Shown here: positions 1 to 12,300 of the stretch, one piece after another
How positions within the stretch are numbered: the stretch's first letter is position 1
Layout of the letters: every line of letters starts with the position of its first letter
DNA from: Bisporella sp. PMI_857
Taxonomy: Eukaryota; Ascomycota; Leotiomycetes; Helotiales; Helotiaceae
Reading direction: 5' to 3'
Length of the DNA stretch: 64,000 nt
Assembly: GCA_021307315.1 (NCBI GenBank)
Contig: JAJSPD010000020.1
Coordinates: forward strand, 62,001-126,000
Made by a program: the position numbers and the translations under genes
Notes under the pieces: generated by a model
Databases searched by the model: none
Told to the model about the DNA's origin: nothing
What the model saw: only the letters and a program-made list of their open reading frames with translations

Positions 1-567
1 AGCTGTACTTGCAACCATGAGGAAATCTGCCAAAGCCAGTTCCCAGACTTTGACCGTAAACAATGCCCAAATCTGCATTCTCATTGGGTATCCAGTATCT
101 TTCACATTTCGCAACATGGTTGTAACAACCATAATCGTCAATGCAATCCAAAATAACACATAGAATCCTTGGAAATCCCGATAGTCACTATTGGGATCGA
201 AGTGCGAAACCCGAGAGGCATATTCGATAGTAGGGAACAGTCGCCTTCTTTGTTCCGCTTTCTTTTGCTTGCGCGCGGAGGAGATCGAGTGTACTGACGG
301 TGGTGCATCTGCTGGCACCGGAGTTGAACGGCCACTAAGTCAATTAGCTAGAGCAAATACAGTACGAGAAATGCACAGTTACCTTGTTTGTCCGGTTCCT
401 CCCCCGTTCTCTGCCAGCTCTTTGATGGTATTCGCAGACAAGTATCCATTCTCGTTCATGGCGCGAAGTACATCTGGGTTAGATGGCTTGATGGCGCGGG
501 GCCGTAGTATATAGTCATGATCTGCGTGACCATTGCCATTCGTGTGAGCGCTTGTGCTTGACGACAT
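1..567 (-). CDS. Sterol O-acyltransferase (ACAT/ARE type, MBOAT), 5' part only
   Basis: Exon 1 is 383..567 (ATG at 565-567), the intron is 335..382 (GTAACT...CTTAG) and exon 2 runs from 334 out of the left edge, so only about 173 N-terminal residues are visible. The first ~95 residues are hydrophilic and disordered. Then comes a basic stretch, the segment LFPTIEYASRVSHFDP, a hydrophobic helix (FYVLFWIALTIMVVTTML) and the start of a second one (WELALADFLMVAST). This order resembles the N-terminus of fungal ARE1/ARE2 sterol acyltransferases, ER membrane enzymes that make steryl esters from acyl-CoA and sterol. The catalytic Asn/His region of the MBOAT fold lies outside the window, so the call rests on N-terminal resemblance alone. 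It is divergent from the gamma-adaptin gene. Confidence 0.7.
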
Positions 568-1216
568 CGCGGTCTAATTGAGGGAAGCTGAGTTTTACTA
601 GAAACCGCAATAACGTCGTCCTCGGTCCATATAAGGGTCAAATATCGAAGTTTAGATGTACTAATTGTTCTAGTATATGCTTGGTAAGAGAAATGGCACA
701 TCAAAAGGAGTGACAAGATGTAATCCTGCAGCACTTGCTCTATGTACAAAACATATATAAGGAGCGACTTGGTAGGAGGGTGACTCTGGAATCTGCCAGC
801 TATGTATCTTTCTTGAATCTGATCTCAGAAACTCAAACTGTGCCGCGTACCTAGGTAGTTTTACAGTACAGCCTTATCCAGCCACTTTTACGCCACATCG
901 ATCAGCTCTCGCGCACGATTGGACGAAGTGGCAAGAGAAAACCATTGGGAAGCATGAAGTTATTTACCTGGATATTCAGGCTCTCCATAATTCGGCTGGC
1001 CCCAAAGGCCTCCCCCCCCCCCCCCTGTCAAAGTGGAAGCGACGATGCTTGTGCTGGCTTCAATTATTGACCGTTAAACGGGAACTCGGAGACATAGACT
1101 CGCGAACAGCCACATCCAGGACAGCTACACTGCCGTTCACGCCCAGTCTAGGCTAATTCCTTTTCCACTGGTCAGCATATCAATTTTGGCCCTTCTTGGG
1201 CCCCCGAATAGCCAGA
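568..1216. promoter_or_regulatory. Divergent intergenic region between the acyltransferase and gamma-adaptin genes
   Basis: About 650 bp separate two start codons pointing away from each other, so both promoters should lie here. There is no supportable reading frame. A 14-nt C run sits at 1012-1025 and a TATA-like stretch (acatatataagg) lies near 750. Confidence 0.5.
1012..1025 (+). repeat. Poly-C homopolymer (14 nt)
   Basis: Uninterrupted run of C in the divergent intergenic region. Its length is prone to sequencing error. Confidence 0.9.
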
Positions 1217-3903
1217 ATGAGTTCTTGTAAGCTCCCACAATGCCCCTCGAATGCCCAGGCTGACATCTGAAAGTGAAGCAATTCATTCGCAATGTGCGAG
1301 CTTCCAAGACTATCGCCGACGAACGAGCCGTTGTACAGAAGGAAAGCGCTGCAATTCGAGCAAGTTTCAGGGAAGAAAGCGGAGACCATAACGTCAGGTA
1401 CGGCTCTCTAGAACTACATGGGCGAACATAAATTGATTTAGGTCCAGGCGCAATAATGTTGCAAAGCTATTATACCTCTTCACGCTAGGAGAGAGGACGC
1501 ATTTTGGACAGATAGAATGTTTAAAGCTCCTAGCGTCACCGCGATTCGCAGATAAGCGGCTTGGTTATTTGGGAACAATGTTGCTGTTGGATGAGAACCA
1601 AGAGGTCTTGACTCTGGTCACAAACTCTCTGCAGAAGTATGTCAATTGGAAATTTAGTAAAAGACTCAGCTGATCTTTAGTGACCTCAACCACTCGAATC
1701 AGTACATTGTCGGACTAGCTCTAGCAACCCTAGGTAATATTGCGTCCGTCGAGATGTCCAGAGATCTTTTCTCCCAAATAGAAACACTTCTCTCCACTGC
1801 CAACCCATATATTCGGAGGAAAGCAGCTCTATGCGCTATGCGAATATGCAGGAAGGTCCCAGATCTACAAGAGCACTTCCTTGAGAAGGCAGAACACCTC
1901 CTCTCAGACAGAAACCATGGAGTATTGCTCTGTGGTCTTACCTTTGTTATAAGTCTTTGTGAAGCGGATGAAGCAGACGGAGGGGTTGAAGGAATTGTGG
2001 AAAGGTTCAGACCATTTACTCCAGGCCTAGTACGAACTCTAAAATCACTTGCTCAATCTGGCTACGCGCCTGAGCATGATGTTACTGGTGTGACGGATCC
2101 CTTCCTCCAGGTCAAGATCTTGCAATTGTTGCGCGTATTGGCTCGTGGAGATGCGGAAACAAGTGAGCAGATCAACGACATCTTGGCACAGGTCGCAACA
2201 AATACCGATTCATCGAAGAACGTTGGAAACTCTATCCTCTATGAGTCCGTGTTGACGATTCTTGATATTGATGCTGACTCTGGATTACGAGTGCTTGGTG
2301 TCAACATCCTTGGGAAATTTCTTACGAATCGTGACAATAACATTCGCTATGTTGCGCTGAACACATTGATCAAAGTGGTAGCTGTGGAGCCAAATGCAGT
2401 ACAAAGACACAGAAATACCATTCTAGAGTGTTTGCGAGATCCTGATATCAGTATCAGGAGACGTGCGCTAGATCTCAGTTTCACTCTTATCAATGAAGGT
2501 AATGTCAGGCTGCTCATCCGAGAATTGTTAGCTTTCCTCGAGATTGCCGACAATGAATTTAAGCCCGTCATGACTAGCCAGATTGGAATTGCTGCAGACA
2601 GATTCTCCCCAAGCAAAAGATGGCACGTTGACACCATGCTGCGAGTTCTGACCTTAGCTGGAAACTACGTAAAGGAACAGATTTTATCTTCTTTTGTCAG
2701 ACTTATCGCCACTGCCCCTGAACTACAGACGTACGCTGTGCAAAAGCTGTATTCCAGTTTAAGGAAGGACATTACTCAGGAGAGCTTGACCCTTGCCGGT
2801 GCTTGGTGCATAGGAGAGTATGGAGATGCTCTTCTACGCGGCGGACAATATGAGGAAGAGGAATTGGTTGTTGTTGTGAAGGAGAATGAAATCGTAGATT
2901 TATTCTCGAAGATATTGAACAGCAGCTATGCCACTCAAATTGCAACTGAGTACATCATAACATCATTGATGAAGCTCACGACTCGCTTCTCAGACCCTCC
3001 ACAGATAGAGAGAATTCGACGAATACTTGAGAGCAACTCGGCAAATCTTGATGTTGAGGTCCAGCAACGAGCTGTCGAGTATGGCAATCTGTTCGGCTAC
3101 GACAGTATTAGAAAAGGTGTTCTCGAGAAGATGCCACCTCCACAAATCAAGGAAGAGTCAAGAGTGCTTGGTGAGGCAGCTAAGAAGCCAGGCAAAATCG
3201 CGAATCGAAAATCTAAGAACGTCAAGCCGGCTGAGGAGGATCTGCTCTTCGATATCATGGGTGATGGAGGCGTGCCACCTGCAGATTTGGGTGCTGCAAA
3301 TGGCTCTCAGAACAACGCAGATCTTTTAGCCGATATCCTCGGAGGTTCTGCAGCTCCACCTACGTCTTCCGGTCCACAACAATCGAATGTCAGCTCTATC
3401 ATGGATCTTTTTGGCAGCGCACCTGCGCAGCCTGCTGCACATCACCCACCTTCGAACGATCCTTTCTCTGGCATGTCATCACCTCCTCCTCAACAAGCCG
3501 CGCCCCCTTCGGTTCCAGCTCATCCATGCTATGACAAGAATGATCTCAACATAACTCTCCAGTTGCAACGAAATGCGGAAGGAGTAATTCAGGTCCTTGC
3601 TCGGTTCAGAAACAACTCGACACACCAGCCTTTATTCAATGTTTCCTTACAAGCTGCTGTGCCAAAGACACAAAAGCTGCAATTGAATGCTATGTCAAGT
3701 TCGGAGCTGGGACCAGGGACAGATGCAACACAAACAATGAGAATTACAGGAAACAAAGGAGTAAGTCAACATAAATATATGTATCATTGGAGTTATGCTA
3801 ATCTTGTTTTTAGCCGGCGTTACGATTACGATTGAAGATTTCATACTCGCATCCATCAGCAGGGCAAGTCACGGATCAGGTAGATTGGTCAGAGCCTAAA
3901 TGA
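1217..3903 (+). CDS. apl4: AP-1 complex subunit gamma (gamma-adaptin)
   Basis: Large subunit of the AP-1 clathrin adaptor, which sorts cargo at the trans-Golgi and endosomes. Exons are 1217-1226, 1274-1397, 1448-1636, 1681-3760 and 3814-3903, giving 830 aa with all phases agreeing. The first coding exon is only 10 nt (Met-Ser-Ser plus one base) and joins to give [20 protein letters not shown], the classic gamma-adaptin start. Then come the armadillo/HEAT-like trunk (for example [20 protein letters not shown] and [19 protein letters not shown]), a Pro/Ser/Gln hinge at roughly residues 580-690 with LLFDIMG- and IMDLFG-type acidic/hydrophobic motifs that suit clathrin or accessory binding, and a C-terminal ear. 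The last exon restores the ear end (LKISY...[11 protein letters not shown]). Length and domain order are normal for the family, about 830 aa. Confidence 0.95.
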
Positions 3904-6900
3904 TGGCGTGACATAGCATACATAAAAACAAAATATCTGTTAATATGCATAATGCTTTAAAACAGTGTTCGATGCCTCTATTCCAACTGCGTGAGGCTGA
4001 ACTTCAAATATATATATATATATCCACAAGCATGACAGGGAACACTCCCAAACGTATATCGCGATTGTATATCACAGGTCACATCAATTATGGAAAAGCA
4101 AAATATGTCTTCACTTCAACCTGCAAAAAGAAATTATTAAATGTCTTTATGCTGGAAGAGCAACTCTATTCCTCAAATCTTCTGTTTCCCAAACAAGTAT
4201 GTACGTCTATTCAACTGCAAACTCAATTTTCAGGTCTCCATTCATGGCTTCAATTAAAAACTAGCAAGTCAATGTTGCTACTTGTTGCAGGCACACGCAT
4301 TGGTCTTTGATTTTAAAAGAAATAATTGCCATCTACTCATCCTGGTAGAAAGGAGAGATCTGGATTTTTTAAGTCGTTTGTTACCATTATTCCTTTGAAA
4401 AGAGACTAGACGGAGGGCTTTCAGCAAGGTATGTGTTTGAGGTAGTCCCCCTGGGTTCGGGAAAAGTGCACAGATACCCCAAAGTTCTTCGTATTTTGTT
4501 TCACGTAGCCGTTCAGTTTTGGTTATGGGTTTTTTTGTTGAAAATTTCATAATGGTTGGTATAGTGATGAACACATACTTAGATTCTAAGCGCTCAGCAG
4601 ACTGATTCTTGCGGGGGATTGTCTCATATAGTGATATCTTGATATATTTTAAGATTACTCTTTTTTCGACTTATTTTCCGTGTGGTTCTTGCTCCTTGGG
4701 CACTTGCCCCGATCCCCTTTGTATTATACTTCATAATGGCCGATAGCTCAAGTTGTTGTCCTCAAAGACGCATTAGCTGATGCTTCCGGCCAATCTGGGC
4801 ATCTCCGTCACCTAAGTCTGGAGGCTCAGAGGTTCACCTGACTAGCTTTCTCATATTAATATCCTGCTGACCTATTAAGTTCCTCGGTCTTCGTCCGCCG
4901 CATCCACTACGAAACTGCGCATATCGAGCAGAAGGCACTCTTTAGATGCCATACTCTCCCTAACTCCATGAGCTTTCTTCCTCCTTCTTCGGCGTGATGA
5001 AGAGGGGATCTTCAGAGGCGGAAGATGGGCAGCAACTACGAAAAGTCTGGTAGGTGCGATGACGCCATTAGGTGGTGCAGCAGAATTTATATCCTCTCGT
5101 CGAGATGACAATGTTAGATCGTCAATTATGTTACAAACAGCTCTGATGAAAGTTTGATCTTGGAAGGGCGTTATAGTGCCAAATATAGATCCGTGGCTAC
5201 AGCGCCAACGCGAGTTGTCTAGTCACATGAGGCATCCCGAGATATGACAGAGAGGGTGCCATACTTGATTGAAAACTTGATATACTGAAGAAGCGTTCTG
5301 AAAATCGTTCTTGTTGTCGGGCTATCAAAATTCCGAATTCTGAGCACCGTATCCTTACGGAAAAGAAAACATTGGCTCCCCCAAAAGCATGTCGCGTCGT
5401 TTTGATTCTTTGATTGGTGGCTTTACTGTAGTGATCGACTTGTGAATGGTATAGTGTAGCAATCCACTAGTATGGAATAAAAGGGGCTTAGGCGAGACAG
5501 TGATCAGGTGCTGAAGTGAAATAGATAGTATTCAACTCAACACCTGTGCATTAATAGTTTGATTACTTGAAGAGGGTGTCAAATTCGTTGCTGGACGTCT
5601 ACTGTGGTGAGTTAGGGGCAAAGATGAGCTAAGAAAAAAGTGGCTGGTAGGAAATCGCCATGCCTGCAAAGAGGCAATGGAATCGTGCTAAATATATATT
5701 TAGTATAGCAGAGAGGAGAAAGATCATGAATAAACTAGACCTAGAAAGTAATTTATAAATAAAGACGCTCAATTTCTTTTGTTTCAAAGTCAGGGTTGCG
5801 AACGAGTTGTCCATACACAAGATGCGCAAGAGTAATAAGACGTATATGATATTGGTCTCCAAGTATTTTGCATAAATGGTTAGATTCGTATGCAGGCTAC
5901 TTCCGCTTCAGTTTTGAAATTCTCCAATTCCTGACGCAGCGTTCCCTAATAACGGTTTAGAGAAACAGAAGTAGATTGTCTACGACGAAGAGAAACCCGT
6001 TCCTGGACCCTGCATCACGGGAACTTTAGCTGTCCACAATCCGTAGCACTTTAATCCTACTTCCTGTCCCTTTTGCACCAACTGAATATAGCTCGTAATT
6101 CGCCTAAGATTGGAGGTTTGTAAGTGTAGTTTATTCCAAAATGTTGATAATCAAAACACTCGAGAAGTACGTTCTATGGGCAGGCTCTCCCTTGAAGATG
6201 ACATCGCCAACTTAGACTCATTCAATTACTGCGACACTATTTAGTAGTATGCCGCCTCACTTTTGCCGCTAATGCAATACCTAGAAGGTCCCGTTCTCAC
6301 CATTTGCTAGAGTTTTTGTGCCTGAACGGCACCAAGTGCGTCAAGTGGTGTCCGGAGATTGTGAAATTGGCATTCCCTACTTTGCCTCCTAGAGGAGCTT
6401 GCACGATTACATGTCTCTGGATGAGCTACTGCGAAGTTATTCTCGTTCTCGTTGTGGTGCTTCCGAAGTCTAACCCCGTTCGCAAAGTTTCTAGAGCCCT
6501 TTCAATCCGCTTGCGAGGCATGAACGAACCCTGATGGTTTGAAAGACTTGGAATACTCATTAAGCATGTTTAACACACGCCGAAGAGCCATTAGGACTTG
6601 TTCTAAGACCTTTATAGCCGTATCCGCCGTGCAAATGAGCATGTCAAAGCAGAGTCTATCGAGACGGCCTTCGAGGGCTGCTTAGAAGTCAGGTAATGAA
6701 ATGAGGCAAACTCGTTGCCTTGAGGAAGGGGTGCTGAAATCCAAGACTAGGTAGCTTGAAAAGTATTTGCAAGGGTCAGTACAGAATTCACAAAGTAAAT
6801 AAATAAAGAAAATGAGGGAGGAAATTGACATTTCATTCCGTCGGTATCATGACTATGCTATAAACTCCAGCTGCCCATATGCATCCAGTCGTGAAAGTCA

Positions 6901-7436
6901 TTAGCGCCTCTTCCATCCCTCCATCCTTTCCATGCATATGCCTCTCTTCATTTATACATATCCTCAGCTCTCCTACAGCTGGCTCTCGCCAGCACTGTCT
7001 CGTAAAAGAGCGTAATAATTCTTTAGTAAAATACAACAACGGAAACAATGAACGCCAGGCAATGTGTGCGAGAGGAAATATGTCATATGCTGGATCGACT
7101 CTGGTGTTGATTTGCACGACCTGTCGTTTCTTCGTTTCGTGGGAGCAAAATTTGGGAAATGTCTTGTCTGTCGTTACTGTCATGGGTTTTTATAATACGG
7201 GTACAAGAATTGGAATAAGGAAAATCGTTCTCTCCGCGAAGTCTATGGAAGCATTGGTCTGTGTCCTTTGAAGTGCTTTGTAAAGTGTCGAGTGTCGGAT
7301 CCAAGAACCAAGCTTCACTATCTTCAATTGTGAAGAGACGAAATTTTTTGGTACACAATCACAAAAGTAATGGCAAGCCATCCGAACCAGCAAATGGGTG
7401 ATCTTGTAGCTTCAATAGACAAAACATAAATACTGT
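3904..7436. other. Intergenic region between apl4 and the J-domain gene (convergent)
   Basis: About 3.5 kb with no gene I can support. It has an (AT)n tract near 4010-4021 and several short open frames without codon structure, introns or recognisable motifs. A coding-like but interrupted stretch on the minus strand near 6250-6720 is listed among the findings. The two ends should contain the 3' UTRs of the flanking convergent genes. Confidence 0.5.
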
Positions 7437-9353
7437 TTAGGTGTAGACCTCAGGGCCCCGTCTACTCGGGTACGAGTACCCGTGATGAGGCTCACTCCCC
7501 CGTCTATATGGATCCACAGGAGTTGCAGTTGCATAAGTGGTGGGTGGTGCATAGCTGCTGTAAGAAACATCCGAAGGTTTATATGCTTGTGCATATTTCA
7601 CCTCTCCGAACAGAGAAGTGGGTGATCGTCCGCTGCTCGTAGCATGACGAGTAGTAGATTCCCGAGGGGCCATTGGTGGTCGAGCATCGCGAATCACAGG
7701 TTTTTCATCTACATAGTAGATCTTAGCCTGCGATTGCGAGCGCTGTGGAGCTTGACGAGATGAGCTGCTGCCTCTTGTAGCCAGAGATGGGCGTTCAGTG
7801 GTGCGTCTACCGTCTCGAGAAGAGCTGCGATCCCGGGAATGCATATAGACTCCATCATCGACATTATGCAGTTCGGAACGATGTCGTGATGGTACTGCTT
7901 TGCTGTCGATGATACTGTATTTAGTTGCCTTTGTGTGTTTCGAGCTTTCCCGTTCCCGTTCCCTTTCTCTCCGAGGTGGACTGCTAGAGTAACGTGGCGA
8001 CCGATGGTGGGTAGGGGAATCTGAATCGGAGTCTGTAGCATACAGCTCGGCTTTCAACCTGCTTCCGCTTGATGCACCAGCCTGGAAGGTTTGGGCTCGG
8101 GGAAGAGGAGGCATCGCACTTCTCTCAGATGATCGTGGATACTCCTGTGTTTTCGATCTGCTTGGCTTCTCTCTTCCAACCATTTGCTCTAGAATCGTGG
8201 GAGATGAAGAATGTGAGGGCATTTTCGGAGTCTTGATGGTTGGCGGCGACGGCGGCTCCACAATCTGAATACCATCTCTCGTCCGAGAAGAACCTTTCGA
8301 TCTTCTATGTTCCTTCTCAGACGTCTCCTTACTTCGCGGTTGAGGGGTATCCGAGGTTCTTCGACTGCTCCTCGCAGACGACCGTCTAGGCGAGTCATCT
8401 TCACTAGGATAGTAGGAGTGAGGAGAAACATGTGCTGGCGAAGCGTGCTGTACGTTGTATGTCGGGGGTGCAGCATAAGTTTCAGCTCTTCGCAACGGAG
8501 GAGCAACAAATTCTTTCTCCACAGGAACCGCTTTCGATCGTGCAGCTTGCATGTACTGAGCGGCATAGTCCCTGTGGGTATCCCATTTTTCAGCTAAAGG
8601 TGCCTCTTTCCGTCTCTCATCAGGCCGGAGGGGATCCTCGCGCCGCTCCTTTCGCGGGGGTATCCTGTAATCATCCTCATCATCTTCAACATATGGCTGA
8701 CTCCTGCTGTATTTCTCTTCTGCGCCTCTTCGCTTCTCTTTATCTCTAGACTTCTTCTTCTCCCCATGGGCCGCTCGTCTCGACTCCTTCTCCCATCTTT
8801 CCCTATCTCTGTCATCATCTCTGTATGATCGATCTCGATCTCGCTCTCCATCTCTCGTTGTGGGCCGTCTCCTGTCTGCTGACTCGTAACTAGCTGATTT
8901 CTTCGCTGATCGTAAAGGTATTTCGTACTCTTCCTCGTGCGATCTCGATGTTGGACCCGGAGGAGGGTAGCTTGAGTGAGGACTCGAGTAGGGCGAAGGT
9001 GGTGGCCGCGAGGTAGAGAAGGTGGTGGGTCGTGGTTCGGCGGTCCTGATTTCGTATTCGAAAGGATTGCTCCTGGCAGTTGGTTTGCCACCTCCGGCCA
9101 TCTCTGCTCTCAGCGCAAATAGCTTAACCTGGGCATCGTATTGTGCCCGCTTCCCTTCATCACTGAGGATCTCATAAGCCTGTTGTACCTTCTGGAACTC
9201 ATCTTGCTTGATCTTCTTCAACGCCACATCTTGCACCTTATCTGGATGACACTTCAAAACCAGCTTCCGGTGTGCGCTTCGAATCTCTGCTAGTTGTGCT
9301 TCCTTCTTCACGCCCAATATCTTGTACGGATCTGGGGGTAGGGTGGTCGCCAT
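7437..9353 (-). CDS. DnaJ (J-domain) protein with long disordered basic tail
   Basis: Single open frame of 638 aa from an ATG at 9353. Residues 8-75 are a J domain (DPYKILGV..., helix II, then HPD at residues 36-38, followed by FQKVQQAYEILSDEGKRAQYD), which would recruit an Hsp70 and stimulate its ATPase. The rest is low complexity: Pro/Ser/Tyr-rich around 100-150, an Arg/Asp/Glu block at about 165-250 (RERDRDRS-like runs), then Ser/Arg/Pro-rich sequence to the end. There is no zinc-finger or C-terminal substrate-binding domain, so this is a class C J protein. The RS/RD-like tail resembles nuclear or splicing-associated proteins, which is inference only. No signal peptide or membrane segment is seen. 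Confidence 0.85.
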   Translation of the reverse strand: MATTLPPDPYKILGVKKEAQLAEIRSAHRKLVLKCHPDKVQDVALKKIKQDEFQKVQQAYEILSDEGKRAQYDAQVKLFALRAEMAGGGKPTARSNPFEYEIRTAEPRPTTFSTSRPPPSPYSSPHSSYPPPGPTSRSHEEEYEIPLRSAKKSASYESADRRRPTTRDGERDRDRSYRDDDRDRERWEKESRRAAHGEKKKSRDKEKRRGAEEKYSRSQPYVEDDEDDYRIPPRKERREDPLRPDERRKEAPLAEKWDTHRDYAAQYMQAARSKAVPVEKEFVAPPLRRAETYAAPPTYNVQHASPAHVSPHSYYPSEDDSPRRSSARSSRRTSDTPQPRSKETSEKEHRRSKGSSRTRDGIQIVEPPSPPTIKTPKMPSHSSSPTILEQMVGREKPSRSKTQEYPRSSERSAMPPLPRAQTFQAGASSGSRLKAELYATDSDSDSPTHHRSPRYSSSPPRRERERERESSKHTKATKYSIIDSKAVPSRHRSELHNVDDGVYMHSRDRSSSRDGRRTTERPSLATRGSSSSRQAPQRSQSQAKIYYVDEKPVIRDARPPMAPRESTTRHATSSGRSPTSLFGEVKYAQAYKPSDVSYSSYAPPTTYATATPVDPYRRGSEPHHGYSYPSRRGPEVYT

Positions 9354-12300
9354 GCTTGATTTCTAAGTTGCTGACTGCTGACTTGGGAGGCAAATCTGAG
9401 GTGGTGTGCTCGTTATAAGAACGGCCTGAGGAGTCTATTGCATCGTAATCTGGCAGAAACGTGAATGTCGTGGTATCAAATGAACAAGCAAGGGACTGTG
9501 AATCATTAAATATATTAAAAAGGTGTAAAACGGGTGTATTATGGGAAGGAAGTGATTGTATTTTATCGTGTCTGGGTCTGCGATGGCAATTTGATGTCCG
9601 GATCCTGGATTGCCCGTGGTTCTGTCTCGGATGATGATGATGATGTTCAGCGGTCGAGCCTCTGCTTCTGGTATGCTCTGGTCTGGTCACGGGATCTGCG
9701 GTAGCGAGTAATGTGAGAGAGAGGCGTGCTTGGCATCACCAGCCACGTTCTTGTTGCCTGACAATGCAATGGGTATTTCAGGTTGACTCAGCAAGCCGCA
9801 GCAGAGATGTCTTCGTAAGCGCCGTGTGGCAAGTGACAAATTCGCCTTCGCCGAGGTGCCGTAGTATTCGAAAATGATGTGGAAGAAGTTGCAAGTTGAG
9901 GATATCGCCAGCAAGAGAACCTCGAGGAATAATAGAGGCAATGAGCTAATAAACGAGGGGCGAGGCCCAGTAGTAGGTATCAGTCCGGTTTGATGTACCC
10001 TGCAGTGTTGAGTACGCAAGATCGAGGCGGTGAAGTACGTAGCCGCAAGGTAGTGTAGTGTTGATGGGACAACTAGTGAGCGATATTGATCGAGGCAGAG
10101 GGGCGTATTGACCCGTACTATACTATATTGTACAGCCTTGCCAGAAAGAAAGGTGCGCCGGGGCGAACAAGAAAGTGAGCGCAGTCGGGCGGAAAAGGTG
10201 AATGAAGAAGGGTTGATGAAAGTTGAGTTGTATGGATGTCGGTATGTATTACAAAGTAGACGGAGCAACGCTTAATGCTGGGAGAGAGTCGCGACTCTGA
10301 TCGGGCGAAACCTGTTGGTCTGACAAGCTGAGGGATCCTGATCGTGGTTACGATAGCCTGATCCCCGTCCGGCGTAGCCTTGTTGAAGTTGCACCTGGAG
10401 AAGTGACTAAATGTTTGATTTGTACGTATAATAGTAATAGCTGAAGGATTGACGCCGTGAAGGAAGCGGGTATACTGTAAACCCTACTCTATTGCCTTGA
10501 CGGGGCCGATGGGTTGCGGGTAGCTATGGGGAAAGCTGGGAAGCTGATCCGTGAGGATTCCCGAGCCAGGAAGTAGAGAATGGTATGGTATGTGGAGATG
10601 AAGGTGGGATAGGTGAGGTTTCAATCTCATTCAGTCTCGTGCTAGAGAAGAAGCGTGATCCGAGAAGACGAAGTTGTTTTGTTTGTAGATATGTAGAAAA
10701 GGAAAGACACAAATGCTTTTCGATTCCGCGCAGATGACTGAACAGGATTGCAACCAGCACCACCTATCGAAGAAAGTCAACGACGTGGGGAGACACCACT
10801 GAAGAGGAGAATCTCAGGCCAGTCCAGGTGGTAAACACCTCCGAATAATACAGATCACCGGATGATGAAACTAAAGACTTTCCCTCTCTTCAGGCCAGTA
10901 AACAAAGACCGCTTCATGTCCACTCCTGCGCATTCTCTCTAATCCTACCATCCACATTACCCACCACCATTGCTAGTTAAACAATACTACATACGGAGTA
11001 CAAATATCAACTCGGACGTGTTCCAGTGGCCCCAAGCAACTCTATTGGCAATGGGAACCAGTCGGAACCCCACGATGCCTTTGCATCAGCCCTCGTCCCT
11101 GGTTATTGTTGGTTGTGGGTGGTGGCCTCATGCAGTTTCTTGCACTGTCAGTGCCAATGATCGGACTACTCTATTGATCAAATGGGGGTTAGTATAGACA
11201 CACGCCTAGATCACTCGATCGTGTGCTAAAAGTGTGTAGGTTATAGTTGGAAGCTCAATCATGGGTGATTTAGGGTTGCTTCCATGATCGCCCGCCGCTG
11301 TTGCCGTCATCGCCAAAAGGGTAATTACTGTAAGAAACAGCACAACATCTCGTGTGTGGATAGTAACAGCGTCGTCATGATGACATTATCAACTATGTAA
11401 TGGTGATGCTGATTGATACAGCATCAAAACTCACAGCCACACCTGTAAGCTCACACCATCGATTCCTGCTTCCAAGCCTATTCATTCCCCTGAACAGCCA
11501 TGGGCCGGTCAACCTTTAGCTTGCCGTTCGCAGCATCAGGGCAACTCAAGTCAGCCACGCCCTGAATATTGGCACTCTACTGTTTTTAGTGAGCGTCAAA
11601 ATCCCAGTCCCCGACGAATCGGCTGGTTCAATGATACGTTATCGATACTTACTGTTTCAGCGGTGTGTTCCCGTACATCCACAGGCATATCTGAACCAAG
11701 CGAGAGGGGGGCCGGCCAGATGTACAGTACTTCATCGTTGGGTCCCCCTTCTCTTGCATATTCCCCTACTTACCGAGCCACTCGTCTGATATCCAGTCCC
11801 TAATAGCCTGTCCAGCTTCATGTATCCAGATGTCCTTGGACCCTTTGGCAAGACACCACGCAGCTGTAAGCTCCACACCGGGAAACCCAAGCAACTACTA
11901 GCAGTCTGCCTCGGTCATACAAATGAATGGATTAATGGCTTCAGCTGTGTTACGGTGATACTTACAATACTACCAGGACTACCGACGTTCTACCCACCCT
12001 TTTTGAGGATACTACCCCGGTAGGTACGGGAGCGATGGGAAGATCATCCTGTATCGCCAGTCGCGGTTGCATATTCTGTGAATTCACCTGCATTTGTGCA
12101 TGTGTTTGTTTGAGACGCTCGTCAAAGGTTGATGCTGATTCGATGTCAAGTTTGGGGTCCACATGGCATGTTCTGCTTCGCTGTTCTAGTGTGCCAATCT
12201 TCGCCTTACAGTAGGAGTGTTACCGTTCTGTATAAAATACCGCATTTCCTCATCTTCTATCCTATCGGTCAGTTCGAGGTTATGGGTATTTGCTACGTTA

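Noticed and set aside
4875..5111. 78-codon minus-strand frame with an Arg/Lys run
   Set aside because: It has no ATG start, no acceptor upstream and no recognisable family.
9687..10268. 193-codon minus-strand frame upstream of the J-domain gene
   Set aside because: Ser/Leu/Thr-rich composition, no motifs, no splice partner; more likely promoter or leader sequence of the J-domain gene.
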